This document shows positions 26,101 through 41,100 of a stretch of 64,000 bases of DNA, one piece after another. The DNA is from Enoplosus armatus (Eukaryota > Chordata > Actinopteri > Centrarchiformes > Enoplosidae). Both the position numbers and the translations under genes were made by a program. The stretch is taken from NCBI RefSeq assembly GCF_043641665.1, contig NC_092182.1, positions 22,133,241 to 22,197,240 of the forward strand. Direction: 5' to 3'. The notes under the pieces were generated by a model, which was not told the DNA's origin, searched no databases, and saw only the letters and a list, made by a program, of their open reading frames with translations. The stretch's first letter is position 1; each line of letters begins with the position of its first letter.

Positions 26101-29100
26101 ATAGGGAACAATCTTTTAACTTTTGTGTTGTGATCCTACCCCCCTAGACTGGGGCATAACAAAGGTCCCATAAGCCACCAGTGATACAGTACCACGGACA
26201 ACAACAAGCCTATAAGGAGCCTTTAAGGGGACAATGAAGGAGACCTCATTAAAAAAATACAGCCTATGTTAAAGTGCCTCACTGCCATGAGCAGACTGAG
26301 ATCAGTCCATGTTTCTGGAGCTCTAGGCGACTTCTAAACACCCGATCCCTCTATCACTGACTCAATGAAACTTTCAATAACCGTCACAGTAAACTACGAA
26401 CTGGTTGGGTACTTGGAGGCAGGCGTGCTGTAAATCTAAGACCAGAGGGACACTCACCGGGCGACTTTGTGGCTGTGCATTCATTGGCTGTGTCTGGGGA
26501 GAATACACTAGAGAGGCGGAACCAGCATTTTGTCCAGGGTTGTATGGAGACTGTCAAAAGACGAAGCAGAAAGAAGAGAGAAGGAGAGGGTTCAATACAT
26601 ACAGACCAGGAACTGTGCAGCAATCAGTCACTAGTTTTCATTAAGACATTTCACAGACCAACTGTAACCTTAACAAGACACCAGAACCAGACATTACTAC
26701 ACTAACTTACTTTGGATGTTGCTGGGAGAAAATGTTTTTGATTGGGGTTTATGTACTGTGCAAAGATAATTGGTACCCTCAAGGACAGCAAATCCTGCGT
26801 TCCTTTATTCTTCATCTAGTGCGCAGTGGAGCTAGGCAGCGGTGGGTTTAAGCAGATCTGCTTACTCTTCTTCAAGCCGCCGCTGCTGGTATGGTGATAA
26901 TTTAAGTTTGTGCTGGCTGACAAGACTATCTATAGAGGGCTGGTGAGAGACTAGAGCTGCTTTAGGGTGAGGCAGTGGGCCATCAGGCTACAACGGTTAA
27001 GAGGAACAATCAGATTCCTTGCAAGCATAGTCACATACTTCCAGAGAGGCTGAGTCATGGAGTCTATATACTTGTGGCAGTGGTGTAACCAGTAGGGATG
27101 GTCTCAATGAGATTCTAACGATACTACTACTCTTATCGATACTGATTATCGATCTGGTACTTGAACGCTAATTGAACGCACTAATATTTATAGATAAACA
27201 ATCAGCAAGAGCGAGGATGACATGCAGTTAAGAGCCCGGGCTGGACTTGAACCCGAGCCGCTGTGGTAAGGACTCAGCCTTGATATGTGGTGCGCTCAGT
27301 GAGTAGAAGGGTTACTTTTAATCATTAGCATGTGTTTGTAGAATTTAGTTAACTCCTGTGGGCTCTGGGCTGCTAGCATAACATACCTGAGGTACCTGAG
27401 GTGGACGGGGACACGAACTACAAGCTTGGCTGTGAAACTGTGCATTTCTCCGCCTGGATGTGACGCACTGTCACGAGAAGTGTCCAAAGATTGTTCGTGT
27501 TCCCGAACTCACGCGCTAAAGACTTGTTACACCTAGTAACCAGGAGGACATAATGCTGCCTTAACCAAAGAAGGGTAACATCACCCCTGATTTATTTATT
27601 AGTTATGTTTTGGTCTTCTGATTTTTTTTCTATCACCGTCATATGTATGGATCTCACTGTAGTTGTAGACAGAGAAAGAAAGTCCCTGTTAGACAGTATT
27701 TAACCTTTACCTAACCCCAACCTTCTCAAATCCTAATTAATTACTCAATCTTGACTAAATCCAACTTAATCACTGTGCCTCTGTCCTTAACCCTGGTAGT
27801 ATACAGGATTTTCCACCCACATCCCCTTGTAATGTATTCCAAATCCTGCTTAATTATTTCCCACTTTGACTTTTATTCAAAGAACCAGGGTCTAAACATG
27901 ACTGGCAATACTTTAAAATGTTAAACTGATGATGCTGAAGCTTTGCAGAGGACCTCTTTCAGCTGCAGGCTCACAGATCTGGCCCCAGTATGTAAAAACA
28001 GACCAATATATTCTGAATTTGGGATGAGCAAATGATCATATATCATGACCTCATAGTGAAATAGCTGTGGCATTTGACATGACTGTCAGGTGATTCCCGT
28101 GGCTTGGTTTTACTAATACAACTGACACAATTTAATATTAATACCATCCAATGGGAATCCCACAGTGACACAATCTTTAGCAGCTTTATGAAGTAGCTGA
28201 CGAACCAGACAATGATCAGTGACAGTTGGCTTAACTTATTTGGGAAAAATGTTGTACATATCAATGGTATCTGTCATTATTCAATTGCGATTGAATCAAA
28301 ACATTACTCTACCCTGGAACAGCAAGAATGTTCAGGGTTCAAACCCATGTTCTCCCATTGTTCACGTGGGTTTCTTCCAGGTATACAGGTCACACAAATT
28401 TGAATGTGTTTGTCCATATATACATTATCCCTGCGATAGACTGGCAACCTAACCACAATATACTATATCTCTATTTTGCCACATGCATGTTTGCATGCAT
28501 GCTGTGTTTGCCCCCTCCTGACCTTTATATTATTTAGGATTAAACAAGTACTGTACATAGAATATAGTAGATTTGATTATCTATAGGCACCAGAGAACAT
28601 AGATTGTTCTATTAGGATTTGACCCTGTTTTAATCATATATTCATCTGAATTTCATTAAAACAATACAGTCACGCACACTTGGCTTACTGCTGTTTAAGA
28701 AAAGTGACAAACAGGAAAATAAAACACGTAAAAAGCTAATGTAAGAAAAGCCCAATAATACAGGTTAGGTGTAGACGGCATGGGCAGAATTAATATACTA
28801 CGTACATTTTCCCAGCATCTCAAAATAGATGTTACAATTTAAGTATCAAAAAGTTTAACTTATGTTCACCAATAAGCAATTGTATTTTTGTAGAACAAAA
28901 ACTTTCAATTTTGAAAATCTTACAATGTGACAAATTTTGGTATAAAAAAGCCTAACTATTAAATCTAGACATGTACACCCCAATATCTTTGTAAAATGTA
29001 GTCATGATGTGATTATATTGAGAAATGATAAATTCTAGTGTTGAGTTGTCGCCCACCCCAAACACAAGTCATAAAAGGCAAGCAGACAAATGGACAGATC

Positions 29101-32100
29101 AAATATGAATGTGCACTGAAAATGACGGCGGACACACTGACAAACTCACCCCTCCGCCTGCCTCCCAGCCCTTAGGGTAGCGATATGGGGAAGCTGTGGG
29201 TATTGATACCTGAGAGAGCGCCGGGGAGTGGGCATGACCGGGCGGGGTGCCAGCCAAGCTAGGGTGTCCCTTTGTGATGTCGTGAGCAGTGTAAGGAGGG
29301 CCAGCATGCCTGGGTACCTGTATCACATAAAACAGTCAGGTTAGATAGATGCACAAAATGATTATGTTTGATGCACACACACACTGACGTCTAGGAGGCA
29401 CAGCAGTGGCAGGATTCCACAGGTCATTAGTCCTCCCTCCTGCTAAGGAATGTAAATTAAGCGCTCAAGCTCTAGGATTAGCCCCTGTATGTGTGCAGGG
29501 GTGAAGACCTGTGCTGTGCATGGGTGTTGAAGCCTGCTGGGGTTGGCTAAGACTGACTCTGGCTTCTTCTGCAGCCTGCTGTGCCCAACTATGCGGTGCA
29601 AGGATGTCTGGGCCTCATATGGCAAAACTGGGTCAAGTAATCATATTACAATGCCACTCATCTGTGACAGATAGAGTGCACCTGGCACAATAGATACAAC
29701 CGAGTCATGCTAAACAAGCCTCATCGTGGGCCAACGAAAGGTTCATGGGTAGGCACCAACCGAGTGAGCAGCATCAGGAAACGATGAGATTCGACTCAGC
29801 TCTTAGCCTGTGGTGTGGCAGGACAGGCCTTGGCTGCTGCAGCTGTGGGCTGGCACCACTGCAAGTACTGCTTGTTGCTGCAGCAGGCCTGACACACCAG
29901 GGAATGAGACAAGATACTGCAGGAAGAAAGCAGGAGGCAGACACTGAGAGCAGGGAAGATGGGCAACCCACCTTTCTCTCCAGGGCCTTTTTTTTATCTC
30001 TCTCTACAACCTGGCCGTTAGAGTTACAGCTCTAAGGGCAAAGCTAACATTTAAAAAGTAACTCCAAATCTCCAAATGATGTTATATTTAAATCTACAAA
30101 GTACTACAGGCAATATTCTTTACAGCTTCTATAGCACCATTCCCTTCTGCATCTCTCCATCTTCTCTGTGTGGCCCACTTCCCTCAGATGACCTGGGATA
30201 AAGCAACTAATCTAGCTGCTGTTACCAGGGGAGGAGCCTGCTTTGCTTCAGGCGAGTGACTGATTCTGAGGACATACAGAGTGATGGGATGGGGGAGGGG
30301 AGGCAAGCGGCTGTATAGGAGCTGTACATGAGGGGAAGTGGAGAGTGTACAAATCCTACATCCACTGCACAGAACAACTGTTTCATGCCATGGGCACGGT
30401 TTATTTCCACCAGTGTCATCATTGTTGCAGCCTAACCCCTTAAAAAGAACTTTCAGAGCTAGACAATCTCATAAAACCTGCAGTGTTTCCAGTACCGTTG
30501 TGTTACAGTGGATAAATAAGCTCACAGCTGAATAGCCCATCTTCAAACATACAATGGCTTCTATTGTGCAATGTGCAGCTACCCTTCAGAAATGTTATCA
30601 TCACTGGAAACATCTTCTTTGTGGTGTCAAATAATCAAAGTGGAAATTCTAAAAGGTATACTGCCATGCTTGTAAAAGCCAGTGATTGTACAAATAAAAG
30701 CACCATGGGGATAACAAACAAGCACAAGCCAATATTTTCCCACAAATGACCACTACAACGCTTGTATTAAAACAATGAAGAAGTCTCAGCGAGCGCCACA
30801 AATGTATTTGTTAGCTTAGTTCATTTTACCTGAGAAAAATCAATAAACTGTGAAGTGAAGGAAAGGAAATCAATACTCCTATCTTCTAATTTATGTAGTA
30901 AACACTCGTTTACAAGATGTGCAACAATGAATATAGAGATATCTTTGCTTTTAATGGTAAAAATCGCCACTAATCAGTATCTTGCAAAGTCTACAAAGCC
31001 CTCCAACAAATCACTGCCCTCCAGGTAAATGCACATTTGGCTTATCAGAGGAGAAGCCCAGAACAGTGCAGCAGAGCACTGAGGGTCTGCAAACAGCAGT
31101 TCTCAACATGGACCGGGTGGCTGGGGTGACTGTCTTGTCAGGCCAAGATCCTCAGAGGAAAGGAGGACACCATTTCAGGTTTGTTTTTGTCTTTAGGGAG
31201 ATACAGTAGATGTGGCAGGTCACTGAGGACGAGACAATAAATGGCCCCACAGTTCAGCCAAGGACAACATGGTTAATCTTGGATTTGTTTTTTTTCTGTG
31301 ACCAAATTGTTTACCTGAAGCCCCTAACTCACATGTTGATGCCCTAGGCAGGTTAAAATAAAAACAGCAAGAATTATGTGAATATTATTATGATAAAGAT
31401 CTGATACAGGAAATGTTAATTAACTCCTGAAGGAGACAGTGAATGGCAGAGGTCCCCTGAGGTGACAAATTACCACAGCAGGCCTCCTGCGGTCAGATCA
31501 CAGCATTATGTCTTTACAAGCATCCCTTCTTCTTTTCATAATAAAAAACCACAACTGCTTGTTTACAGTGCCTATAAAAGCTATTCATCCTCGTGCAGAG
31601 ATTTGTTTACACTTTCAAAATATAGTATTTTTTAAATTGCTCACTATGTGACACAATGTTAAAAATATGGAGGGGGAGATTAGTTTTATGGGAACTGTTA
31701 TCTTGTAGTAGTAATACCAAACCTCTATAGCATATTGGAACAAATATACATTCAGTAGCCAGTGTATTAGGTAGGTTGAAGGTGTTTACGCTTAAAAAAC
31801 TCCTGCACTGAACTCAATTCACAGTTTTGTGCAGCAATGTCTGTGGCACTCGAGAGGTCAGAAACAGTATAAGAATCACCTCATATGTTGATTATTTTTG
31901 CGGTGGATTTATTTACAATCAATAGGTTGACGAATCTGCTAACATATTTCGTGACTACAACAGTTACAATGTTCTTTAATATTATGTCCATCCTACTTAT
32001 ATCTAGACTAAATATTAGAAACACTTCTCAGTGGGGGAGATATAGTTAAAGATAAAGCTGAATCAACACCTCTCTAAAAGCACTGCAACCTTTATAAAAG

Positions 32101-35100
32101 GTAGTGTTGCATTAGTTTTAGCCAGGTGTACCTAATAATCTGGCAACTGAGTGTCTGTTTTTGGTACAGTCATCGCCATACAGTCTGTACTTTAGATACA
32201 GACTTGTATGTATGTATTCTGTATCTGAATTGTGCATTTTCTTGTTTATGCACTGCAGCATACAGGTGCATATGGATATGCATGTGAGAGGGGCTGCGTG
32301 CAGTGACTCACGCTGTAGACTGCAGTGACTCCAGGCTGTGTGGGGAAGATTCGGTCGTCCAGTGATGGCTGAACCCGTGGGATTCTGGAAAGAGCTGCGT
32401 TAAGGAAATCTCTAAAGGCAACTGGAGACTAAGAGGAAGTTTCACACTAAATAAGAGTTGGACAGCTCAACAGGCAAGATTCCTGTCATATTTTAGGTAT
32501 TCACGTCAGAGACGTTGTTAAGTCTAAATATTGCTGACTAAACCACATGAAGAGACTTGATGTAGCATGTGTGGAGGTTTCCTTTTTAGCAAACACTGAC
32601 ATAACTCTGCTGAAATTACTTTATTCTTCTCTTCGCTTTTATGAAATACATTTAGCTGATTCAGATCCAAAGGGCTTTCCTCAAACCCCAATGGCTGTGT
32701 AGTTTGATTTCAAGGATCCCCCAACCACCCCACCCCGCCCAAAATGCCCCATCTCTGAGAGTACACTATGTACCTTCACCATTTTGCAAGTGTTGAAGGG
32801 AAAATCCGAAATGGATTTCTGGACCACTTCAGGCAGGGACAGGCAGAGCAGAAGATTAGACAACTGCAAAGGAATAGCAAAGGTACAAACGTCGTTCAAT
32901 TTAATTAACTCTCTCTTATGCTAAAGGTAAGATAATCGGTCAAAGAAAAACCTCTTGTAAAAACATGCAACACTCCGGCTTTATTAATGCTTTGGGCTCC
33001 GTTAGGACAATAACCAGAACAGAAGAAGATAACCTTCTTTAAGGCTCCTGAAACATGTAATAATGAGAATCACTTGGGAGACATCACTCAGATGTTAGAG
33101 GAAACAAAAGAGGGAATGTGTAGCAGCCACATAAAAGAGGGAAGCCCTGTGGTTAGTAACCTGCTCAGGCAGTTGTCTGTGACAGACAGGCTCACTCACT
33201 GCTGGTCACATGGTTTAAGGGAAACCGAGCGTCTGGCTTTCTTCCTTTCACCCAAATCACGCCTCCCTTTCCCCTAAGAGCTGGGTTATACTAGAAAAGA
33301 AGTATTTCGTACAACGCGTTGTCCAACCACGTCGGAGATCAAATATGTTAATTCCAAACAGCCATACTCAAATCTGAGATGCAAAGCCGGGCATCGTGGA
33401 GAGGGGGTGAGGCGCGATATCGGGGATGGGGGATATCAGTATATATTTTCAGACAGTCTCTCCAGGAAGAACTGTTCATTGTTGCACTCGGTTGTACTCA
33501 TGAAAAGTACCACAAATAGTTGTGTAACAAATGAAAAACAGCTTTAGAGAGAAAGTTCAAAACCCCTACTACTTTCTCACCTCCACACAGCTGGCCAATC
33601 ATGGCGTCAAGTGGGTGTGAATGTCAGATTGTCGGTTTCGGAAAGTTACAGAAATGGTCGGACACAGCCCCTGCTAATCCGACGTCGCAAAGGTGTTGGA
33701 GGGAGAGGGTTTCTGAGGCTATCTGACCATCCGACAAGCAGTTCTGACAGAGAAAACTGGCCCCTTAAACCCTCTCCCTTTACTCTTGCCTGCAGGGGCC
33801 ATCATCTCTCTTGGGCCCCTGCCAGCACCGCTACTCGTAACCGACAACACGAGAGGCAGATAAGAAGAGAGAAGAATCGTTTAAAAAGAGGGCTGCAATT
33901 CAAAAAGCAGAAGCACTACAGGAAGCACTATTTGTTTCATTGTCGGGGAATTTGGAAAAAACAACACGCCCAACCCCACACACACAGTACACATACCCAC
34001 AGAAATTAAGAGTAATTAGAGGCTCAGTCTCTTCACACTGACATGACAGTCTAGGTGAGGAGGAGCACAATAAAACTGGGCTATGGGCAACACAGTACTT
34101 TTGTTTTTAACTTTTGTTTTGATGAGCCAAGAGTCCCAGACAGTAGTCATCCTAACAAATAGTGCAACTGAAAGACTGATTGGCATATTACTTTTGCCAC
34201 AAAGCACGAAGTAGCTGAGAAAATTAACAGTAATAATCACTTCAAATACTTCTTGACCCAGATCTGGTGGGTGACAGACAGAGAAGGGGATGGAGGGGGG
34301 GGTGATCAACAGTGAGGCCACCTGATCTGTCTGCTCTACATGACTGCTGGTTGGCAGGGGCAACTGTGTCGGGGACTGTAAACAGAGGGAAGGCAGAAAG
34401 GTGTACACAGGTGAAACCAGGGTTCAAACTGCTGGAGCAACAGGAACAAATCCACCTGGAGGTCAAGGGTTGTTCTCAACAGTGACAAGGGCTGGAAAAG
34501 CAAGCGCAAAAATGATCAGGTAAGATGAAACAACAGATCTTCTTAAAACCGCAGCCAAATTGTAAAAACAATAGATTTTTAAATGGCTCAAAGCCAGTAT
34601 GCAGACTTCTGTTATCTCAGAAGGCAAACATCTGCAGTCATGGCAGAGCGCTGTTCTACTAGGCATACTGTTTGAACACTTGTATCATGCCTTTAGCTGG
34701 AATAATTCTTCATGTCACGTTTTGGGAGAAACTCGAAAGGCGATACTAAACACAAAACTCTATTCCACAGCAAATTGACATTTAAGCATCACAGCAAGAA
34801 ACTTATTTAATTGAAAAACTGATCCAGTTTTGTTTTCCCTCTGGACAACTTGCAAAGTAATTCAATTTCTGTGCCTAAAAAGGTGTTTGTTTCAGACAAT
34901 CTGAGGCAAAATGTCACTTTGATATTTAAAGCATTTGAAATTTTTTGGCAAGAATCAGGTATACAGGAATTTGTGTTTGAATGGGCGTCCATTCATGATA
35001 GCAATATGATGCACTTTCACCACTTAATTTAAGTTTCTTTGCTTATTTTTGCAGTTTTCAGATTGACTGCTGGTGGTAGAAATATTACAATGCTCTGATA

Positions 35101-38100
35101 CCAGCTTGAACATTTATGCACAGTCATATATCCAGGTTATCCCGCTGGGAAAGCTAAATGTCCTGAGGTAAAACATCATCATCAAGCCCTCCATGTGGGT
35201 GGCCAGGTAACCAAATGGATGCAGACAATTTTCAGTCAAGTGGCTGAACGCACTAATTAGACATTAGTCATTAGTTTGATCTCTATTAATTTTCTGCTTG
35301 AGGAGAGAGGGCAAGCACAATGTCAATTCAAGACTTACAACAGGGATAGTGCTTCAGGGAATAAGAGTGTCAGTGTAGCTGAAAAAATACCTGCAACACC
35401 TTTGACCCTCGCTGAGACTGAAGAAATACAGTGTTCAGATGAGCGGGATGGACGGAACATAATCAAGGATGCCAGCTATTCAAACTCAAAGGACATATGA
35501 AGACAGTGACCACAGATTTCTTATGACAAATGTCTACGTTCATGTATATATTTTGAAAAGCAGCTCACATTTCAAACAGGGTTCCTACCTCCTAAACAAG
35601 GCTAGGCTGCCATGTAGTTTATTGCTGACAAGGTAAAATTTGGGTCTAAAACAAGTCTGCCACCACAGACTAAAAGGAGCCCATGCTGACCCTTCTTCCC
35701 TGAGGTGTGAGAGTCAGCCACTCCTCCTTGACCTTTGATCCTACAGTGACCTGTGAGCCTCATTTAAGAGTGAAAAGCTGCTGTAGCTCCTGTTTCATCA
35801 CTAGCTTACTGTAAAGCCACTAATATGCTGAGAGGGAGAGATAGGGGAAGACAGGAGGAAATACAGCCTTAAAATAGGCAGGGGTGTGATCAGGAGGATG
35901 ATACAGCTCAATAAACTGTAATCAGCTATTACTGAATAAATCAACAAATCACAGCTGTGTAATTAACAATCTAACCCCAGAATAAATCACATGAAATATG
36001 CTCTGTAGACAAATATTACCTTAAATATTAACACATGGGTAATTTCTTTGCCACAGCAAAAAAGTCTTGCGTCACATAAATATGACATACATTTCAAATG
36101 TCACGTCTCCTTTGAAAGACACAGGTTACCTGGAAATCTCAGTGCAGTGGGTTCAGAGTGGAGGCACAGGAAGTGAGTGGAGACGGCCCAGATGGTGCAG
36201 ACACAAACCCTCCTTCTCCCTGCTGGCCCACTGGCCACTCTTACACACATACACACAAACACACACACACACTGTTGGATAAAAGCAGAGCTCATAAAGC
36301 TCTCACTCCCAGCCTGCTGTTGCTGAGACTGCTCTTTCACTACAGTATGAACGATAGGTGATGGATTCAACTCTTAACAAACCAAATCTTAAGCAACAGT
36401 GGTTCTGGATTTCTACAGCACAGATTGTGTTTGGTTTTAAAAGTAAGGAAACAGGCGGTCAAGCTGTACATCAAAAAGATAGATGCAGAAAAAGGTAATA
36501 CCAATTGCCATTATTGGGGATAAATAAAGTTGTATTGAATTCAAGTGAAAATATTACCTCCACATGTTCTTTCACTACTTAATGGGTAAATCCACTTTCA
36601 AGTTGAAACTACAAATGATGGTCTAAAGACATAAACATTGTTCTCCTTTCAGAGAGACGAGAGTAGATTTGTTGGAGGACAAAACTCCACCAGCAGCCAT
36701 AATGCTGCACAGTCTGTTGTGCATCTCTGAAACGCTGCCAAGGTGATTTGACTTCCTGTTATTTAGGCAGTAACCATGGTGGACACAACCTTTTTTGACA
36801 GCTATCTTCTGTGAAACTTTAGACAAAACTACTTGAAAAACTATGAATTAATTTGATGGAATGCATGATGACTTGTGTTGTGATGTGTTGTTGAATTGTG
36901 TGAGTCAGACACAGGTGATCAATTATATGAGCCAAATTACACTGACCAAGAAATGAGGAATTTGCCCGGAAGACACTGTGGCGGAAGCAGACAAAGTAGT
37001 CAGACAGGAATACGTTATCGCCACGTTACTGGCTAAAAACAGCTGCAGCACTGAACTTAGCCAGCAGTAGCACTACCTGTACCACCCTACACCACCTGCA
37101 CAATGAAAACTGACCCGGCCAACAAACCCTTGCCAGGATAATTTAGGCAATAGAAGCAAACAATGATTCGGATTCTGTTTTGCATAAAAAGACTTCTGAA
37201 ACGTGTGACAACAGAACTTAATAAATAACCAACACCGACAAGAACAAGGGAACAGAGACAGCTGACAGAAATGGTTGCTAAACTTGACTAGCACTGCTTT
37301 GCTGTTTACACCACCGCATTTTCAACTGCACACAAATGAAGCACCTGTTTGGTTGCAGTGTATTTTAACAGTACATGTAATATTGAATTTGTATGTTTAT
37401 AAAGCAAAGCATAAATTCTTGCTCTGACACAAACATTAACACTGTATTGGCAAAAGTTGTGGCACTACTTGCTGACAAGTGGACATGAACATTCTCAACT
37501 ACATCATGGACCTTACAGCATCACAGTGTGGGTGGGATGGATCTCCAAACACAGAGTTCACTGTAAACACAGAGTATTGTGAACAGCTGAAAGCAATGTG
37601 ATGAAAATGTTTTTTGCTTTTGTTGGTTGCAAAAAGCATTTTGTAGAGTGAATATAGGTGTTCATTCAAGGTTGAGAAAAAAAAACATCAACAGTGATGT
37701 GTAAATGTCAACACTAGGAGAGAACTGACAGTGTGCAGGATGTCTTCTTCAACAGGCCACTCCCTCTCTGGAAAGAACAGCCCTGCATGCTGGCTCATAA
37801 CAACTCAGCAGTTTATTTATAACATCCCACAGTGAGTATGCTCATGAGAATATCTTCTCATGCAGGCTGCACACACCTGTCCTGAAATACAGCACTACTG
37901 TGCTGTGTGACCTGCCAGCTGGGTACATACATTACGTAGTTGTATGTCATAACCAACACTGGCTATGACTGCATGCCTGGCTCGCAGGTTACATTAAACT
38001 TCACTGCTCTTTATTGACAAATGCTGTCATCCTTTTGTCCAACAGAAAAAAACAAACCATAAGGATACAGAATTGAAAATAAACTTGCAAGGTTGAAAGG

Positions 38101-41100
38101 GAGAAAAAGGAGTGAGCATCTTCAAAGAGATGAATGTATTGTACCATGAAAGCTGAGGGGTTGGGGGGGGGGGGGGGGGGGTGCCCCAGGAGACGAGCAG
38201 GGGGAAAATGGGGAGAAGCCCTCAGTTTTCTCAGCTGGGCCAGCAGTGGGGTGAGGTGAGCCGTGGGGGGATGGAAGGAAATGAGGGAGGGCTGAGGCAG
38301 GCTGGGTGACCTGGGCCTTTGTTGGCAGATGGTGGGAAGCGCCACCTTGGCCTCTCGCTCTGAATGCTAAGCAGCACTGCCATTGTCTGACAAGTGCAGC
38401 AGCAGACGCATGCGCTGGGTGTTTCTCTGGCAACCAGGAACAGAAACAAACTGCCCCCCCAGCACTGACTGCGCACACACACACACACACACACACACAC
38501 CCTGCTTCTCTGAACCCCTGTGCATCTCAGGACTCCACAAACACACACACACCAACATCCTCCAAGTGGGAATTCCCATACACTCACAAGCCCAGGCCAG
38601 ACAGAGCATTACATACTCCCACACTCCTGACCTCAGAGGTCTAGAGAGAGTGAGAGGTCAAGACAAGTGGCGACACTCAGAGGGTCTGTGTTCATATAGA
38701 CATGAAAATAAAATGCAGTGCAGTCTTGTGCAATGCAGTCCAAACAGGGTCCAGGAACCATCAGGGGGATCTTGGAAATTACACTGAGGTCCCAGGACAA
38801 AGCAGACCAGTGTAATTTCCCTGCAAATTCACTCATTTGATGTCAGAACAATTTATCCTTTCTGTTAACTCCCACCTACTGCACAGATGGTTATGTAATG
38901 CATGAAAAAAAATCATATTTTATTATAGTGAAAGACATTCAACAATTGAAGATTCAATATAATCCAATTAAATTCAACACCACCACAAACTCCAAAATGA
39001 CCAGATAGTTGAAACAACACCCTGTCAGCACACAACAACAAAGCCAATATGATTAATTTCATAAAAGTATGATTTGTTGCACAGCTGTTGCATTGGATTG
39101 AATTAAAAGTACATTAACTAGGTAAACTTAATACACTGGCATGGCATCAGTGTATTGTCAAGTGTATTCGCCCCCAACCCCCATATGGATTACATAATAT
39201 CATTTCACCTTATAGGAGTGTTGGATGTTTTGTGTTCATGAGATGGTCTTTAACCCCTGAACACATTCTGTCAAACTGTAGTTAAGCAGCCCAGATAACT
39301 CTAATCTCTTAATGATATTTAAAAATCTAAAGCAACAAGAATTAGTCTATGATATAACCAGCAATGATGTTACATGGCTGTCTGATGGCTGTCTGCCACA
39401 GGTTTGTCCCTGTGCATCTAACAGGGACACAGGTACTCCTGCATCAGTGGATCAATAGCCACAACTTCATCAAGAGGGGTCAGAAATTCCATTATATTGA
39501 ACCAAATCAGATTGATCCCTTTAGTCGATGTTATAGCTAAGCTAAGCAAGAGTGATCGCAACAAACCAAAAAGCCAAATAAAACAATTATGCCCAAGAGG
39601 TCTGACGTCTCTTACTCTAAAAGAGAAATGTTTACCACTATTCTAGTCAGTGTTGTGTATCTCTTTCCCTTAAACAAGGCATCCATTGAGCAAATGAGTG
39701 AGAGTGCAGTTCTGTACTCAACTGGTCGGCAATCATACAGCTGAAAGTAGGTTAAGCAAATTTAACAGTCATTTCAAAAGCCTGGAGAGTCAGAGGAGGA
39801 CATGGCACAACAGATAAAGAGACCATTATCTTCTGTGGTGTGCTTGATTTAGTCATCTAACTCACAGACAACTCAAAAACATTACAAGACTTTGTATACA
39901 AGAAAGGGTTTCATACTGCCACCTGCCATAACCAGCTACTTACTGCCCCTTACACATGTCAGAAACACAGGGCGGCTGTGATCGTGGGTGGCAGGAAATC
40001 AGGTTGAGACATCACACCTCATAGCTAAGCCACAACAGAAGTTGTCAGATCACAAAAGACACATCTCCCTGCCACTGGCAGGCAGGAGACGTCAACCTAA
40101 TCCTCTCCCTCACACTACTGCCACCATGCTGTAAATAAAACAGGAGGTGACATAACCACAGTGACTTCACTCCACCAAAAGTAGGATAGAGTAACACTGA
40201 TCTACCCCTGTGTAAACTCAAAGGTAAAGGTATATTTTTGGGCAATGACAGCCCAAGCCCACGACAATAAAGGCTGATAGAACTATAAACTGCATGTCAA
40301 AAATCTGGAGACAGATTTCTGGGAGACCACAGAAACAAGCAGTGTAATATCCATGAAGCAATTGCAACACGTTTATCAGCTGATAACAGCTTAAAACCGT
40401 TCATATGAACCCATATGTCATTAACTTTGTTAGATTACTTTCTTACTGCTAATTTCTACAGACTGTCATCCTAGGAGCTCACTGCCCTGGCACTGACAGG
40501 CCTGTCAAGGTGCACAGTAGCACCTCTTCAAAAGCTAGTGTAATGTAAAATGGGAAAGGAGGTTCAATTCCCACAAACCGGGCCTTGTGCAGGCTAACAT
40601 TAGCCCCATTATTAAGTCACAGGTCAGCACCTTGAAATGGACGAAGCTTTACTGCTCTGCGACGTTGCTCTACTTGTGCACTTGTTAGCCATAGAGGCTA
40701 ACCTTAGTTTAGCTGGCTGGTACAGTAACTAAGCTAATGCACCTTGCTAGCCAACAACGATAACTGAACAAAGCCGGTAACCGGTGTGGAAAGCCTGATG
40801 GCTTGCCGGCAATGGATCTTTCATATACCAAATAATGTCACCCCGTCCATCATTAATTTGTAATGCCACTATATTCAAATGACAGCTATATTTACTCATA
40901 AATGTAACTGGAATCAGTAGTGTAGCGTGAACTCCCAAAATTCAAACTGACATTTCCGTTAGCTTTGACAACCGGCTTGATAAGCTAATGTTAGCATACT
41001 TAGCTAGCTAATTGTCCCCTCCCCTCCCAGCTCCCTCCAAACCATCATCCCCGCATCCAACCTATATTATCTATCGCTTACAAAACAATAGTGTGTGTTG

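Noticed and set aside
27205..27298. A functional tRNA gene
   Set aside because: Only the B-box half is recognisable; no acceptor stem or A box, so a SINE remnant is more likely.
33611..34009. 132-codon plus-strand frame
   Set aside because: No domain; likely chance in the CpG-containing patch.
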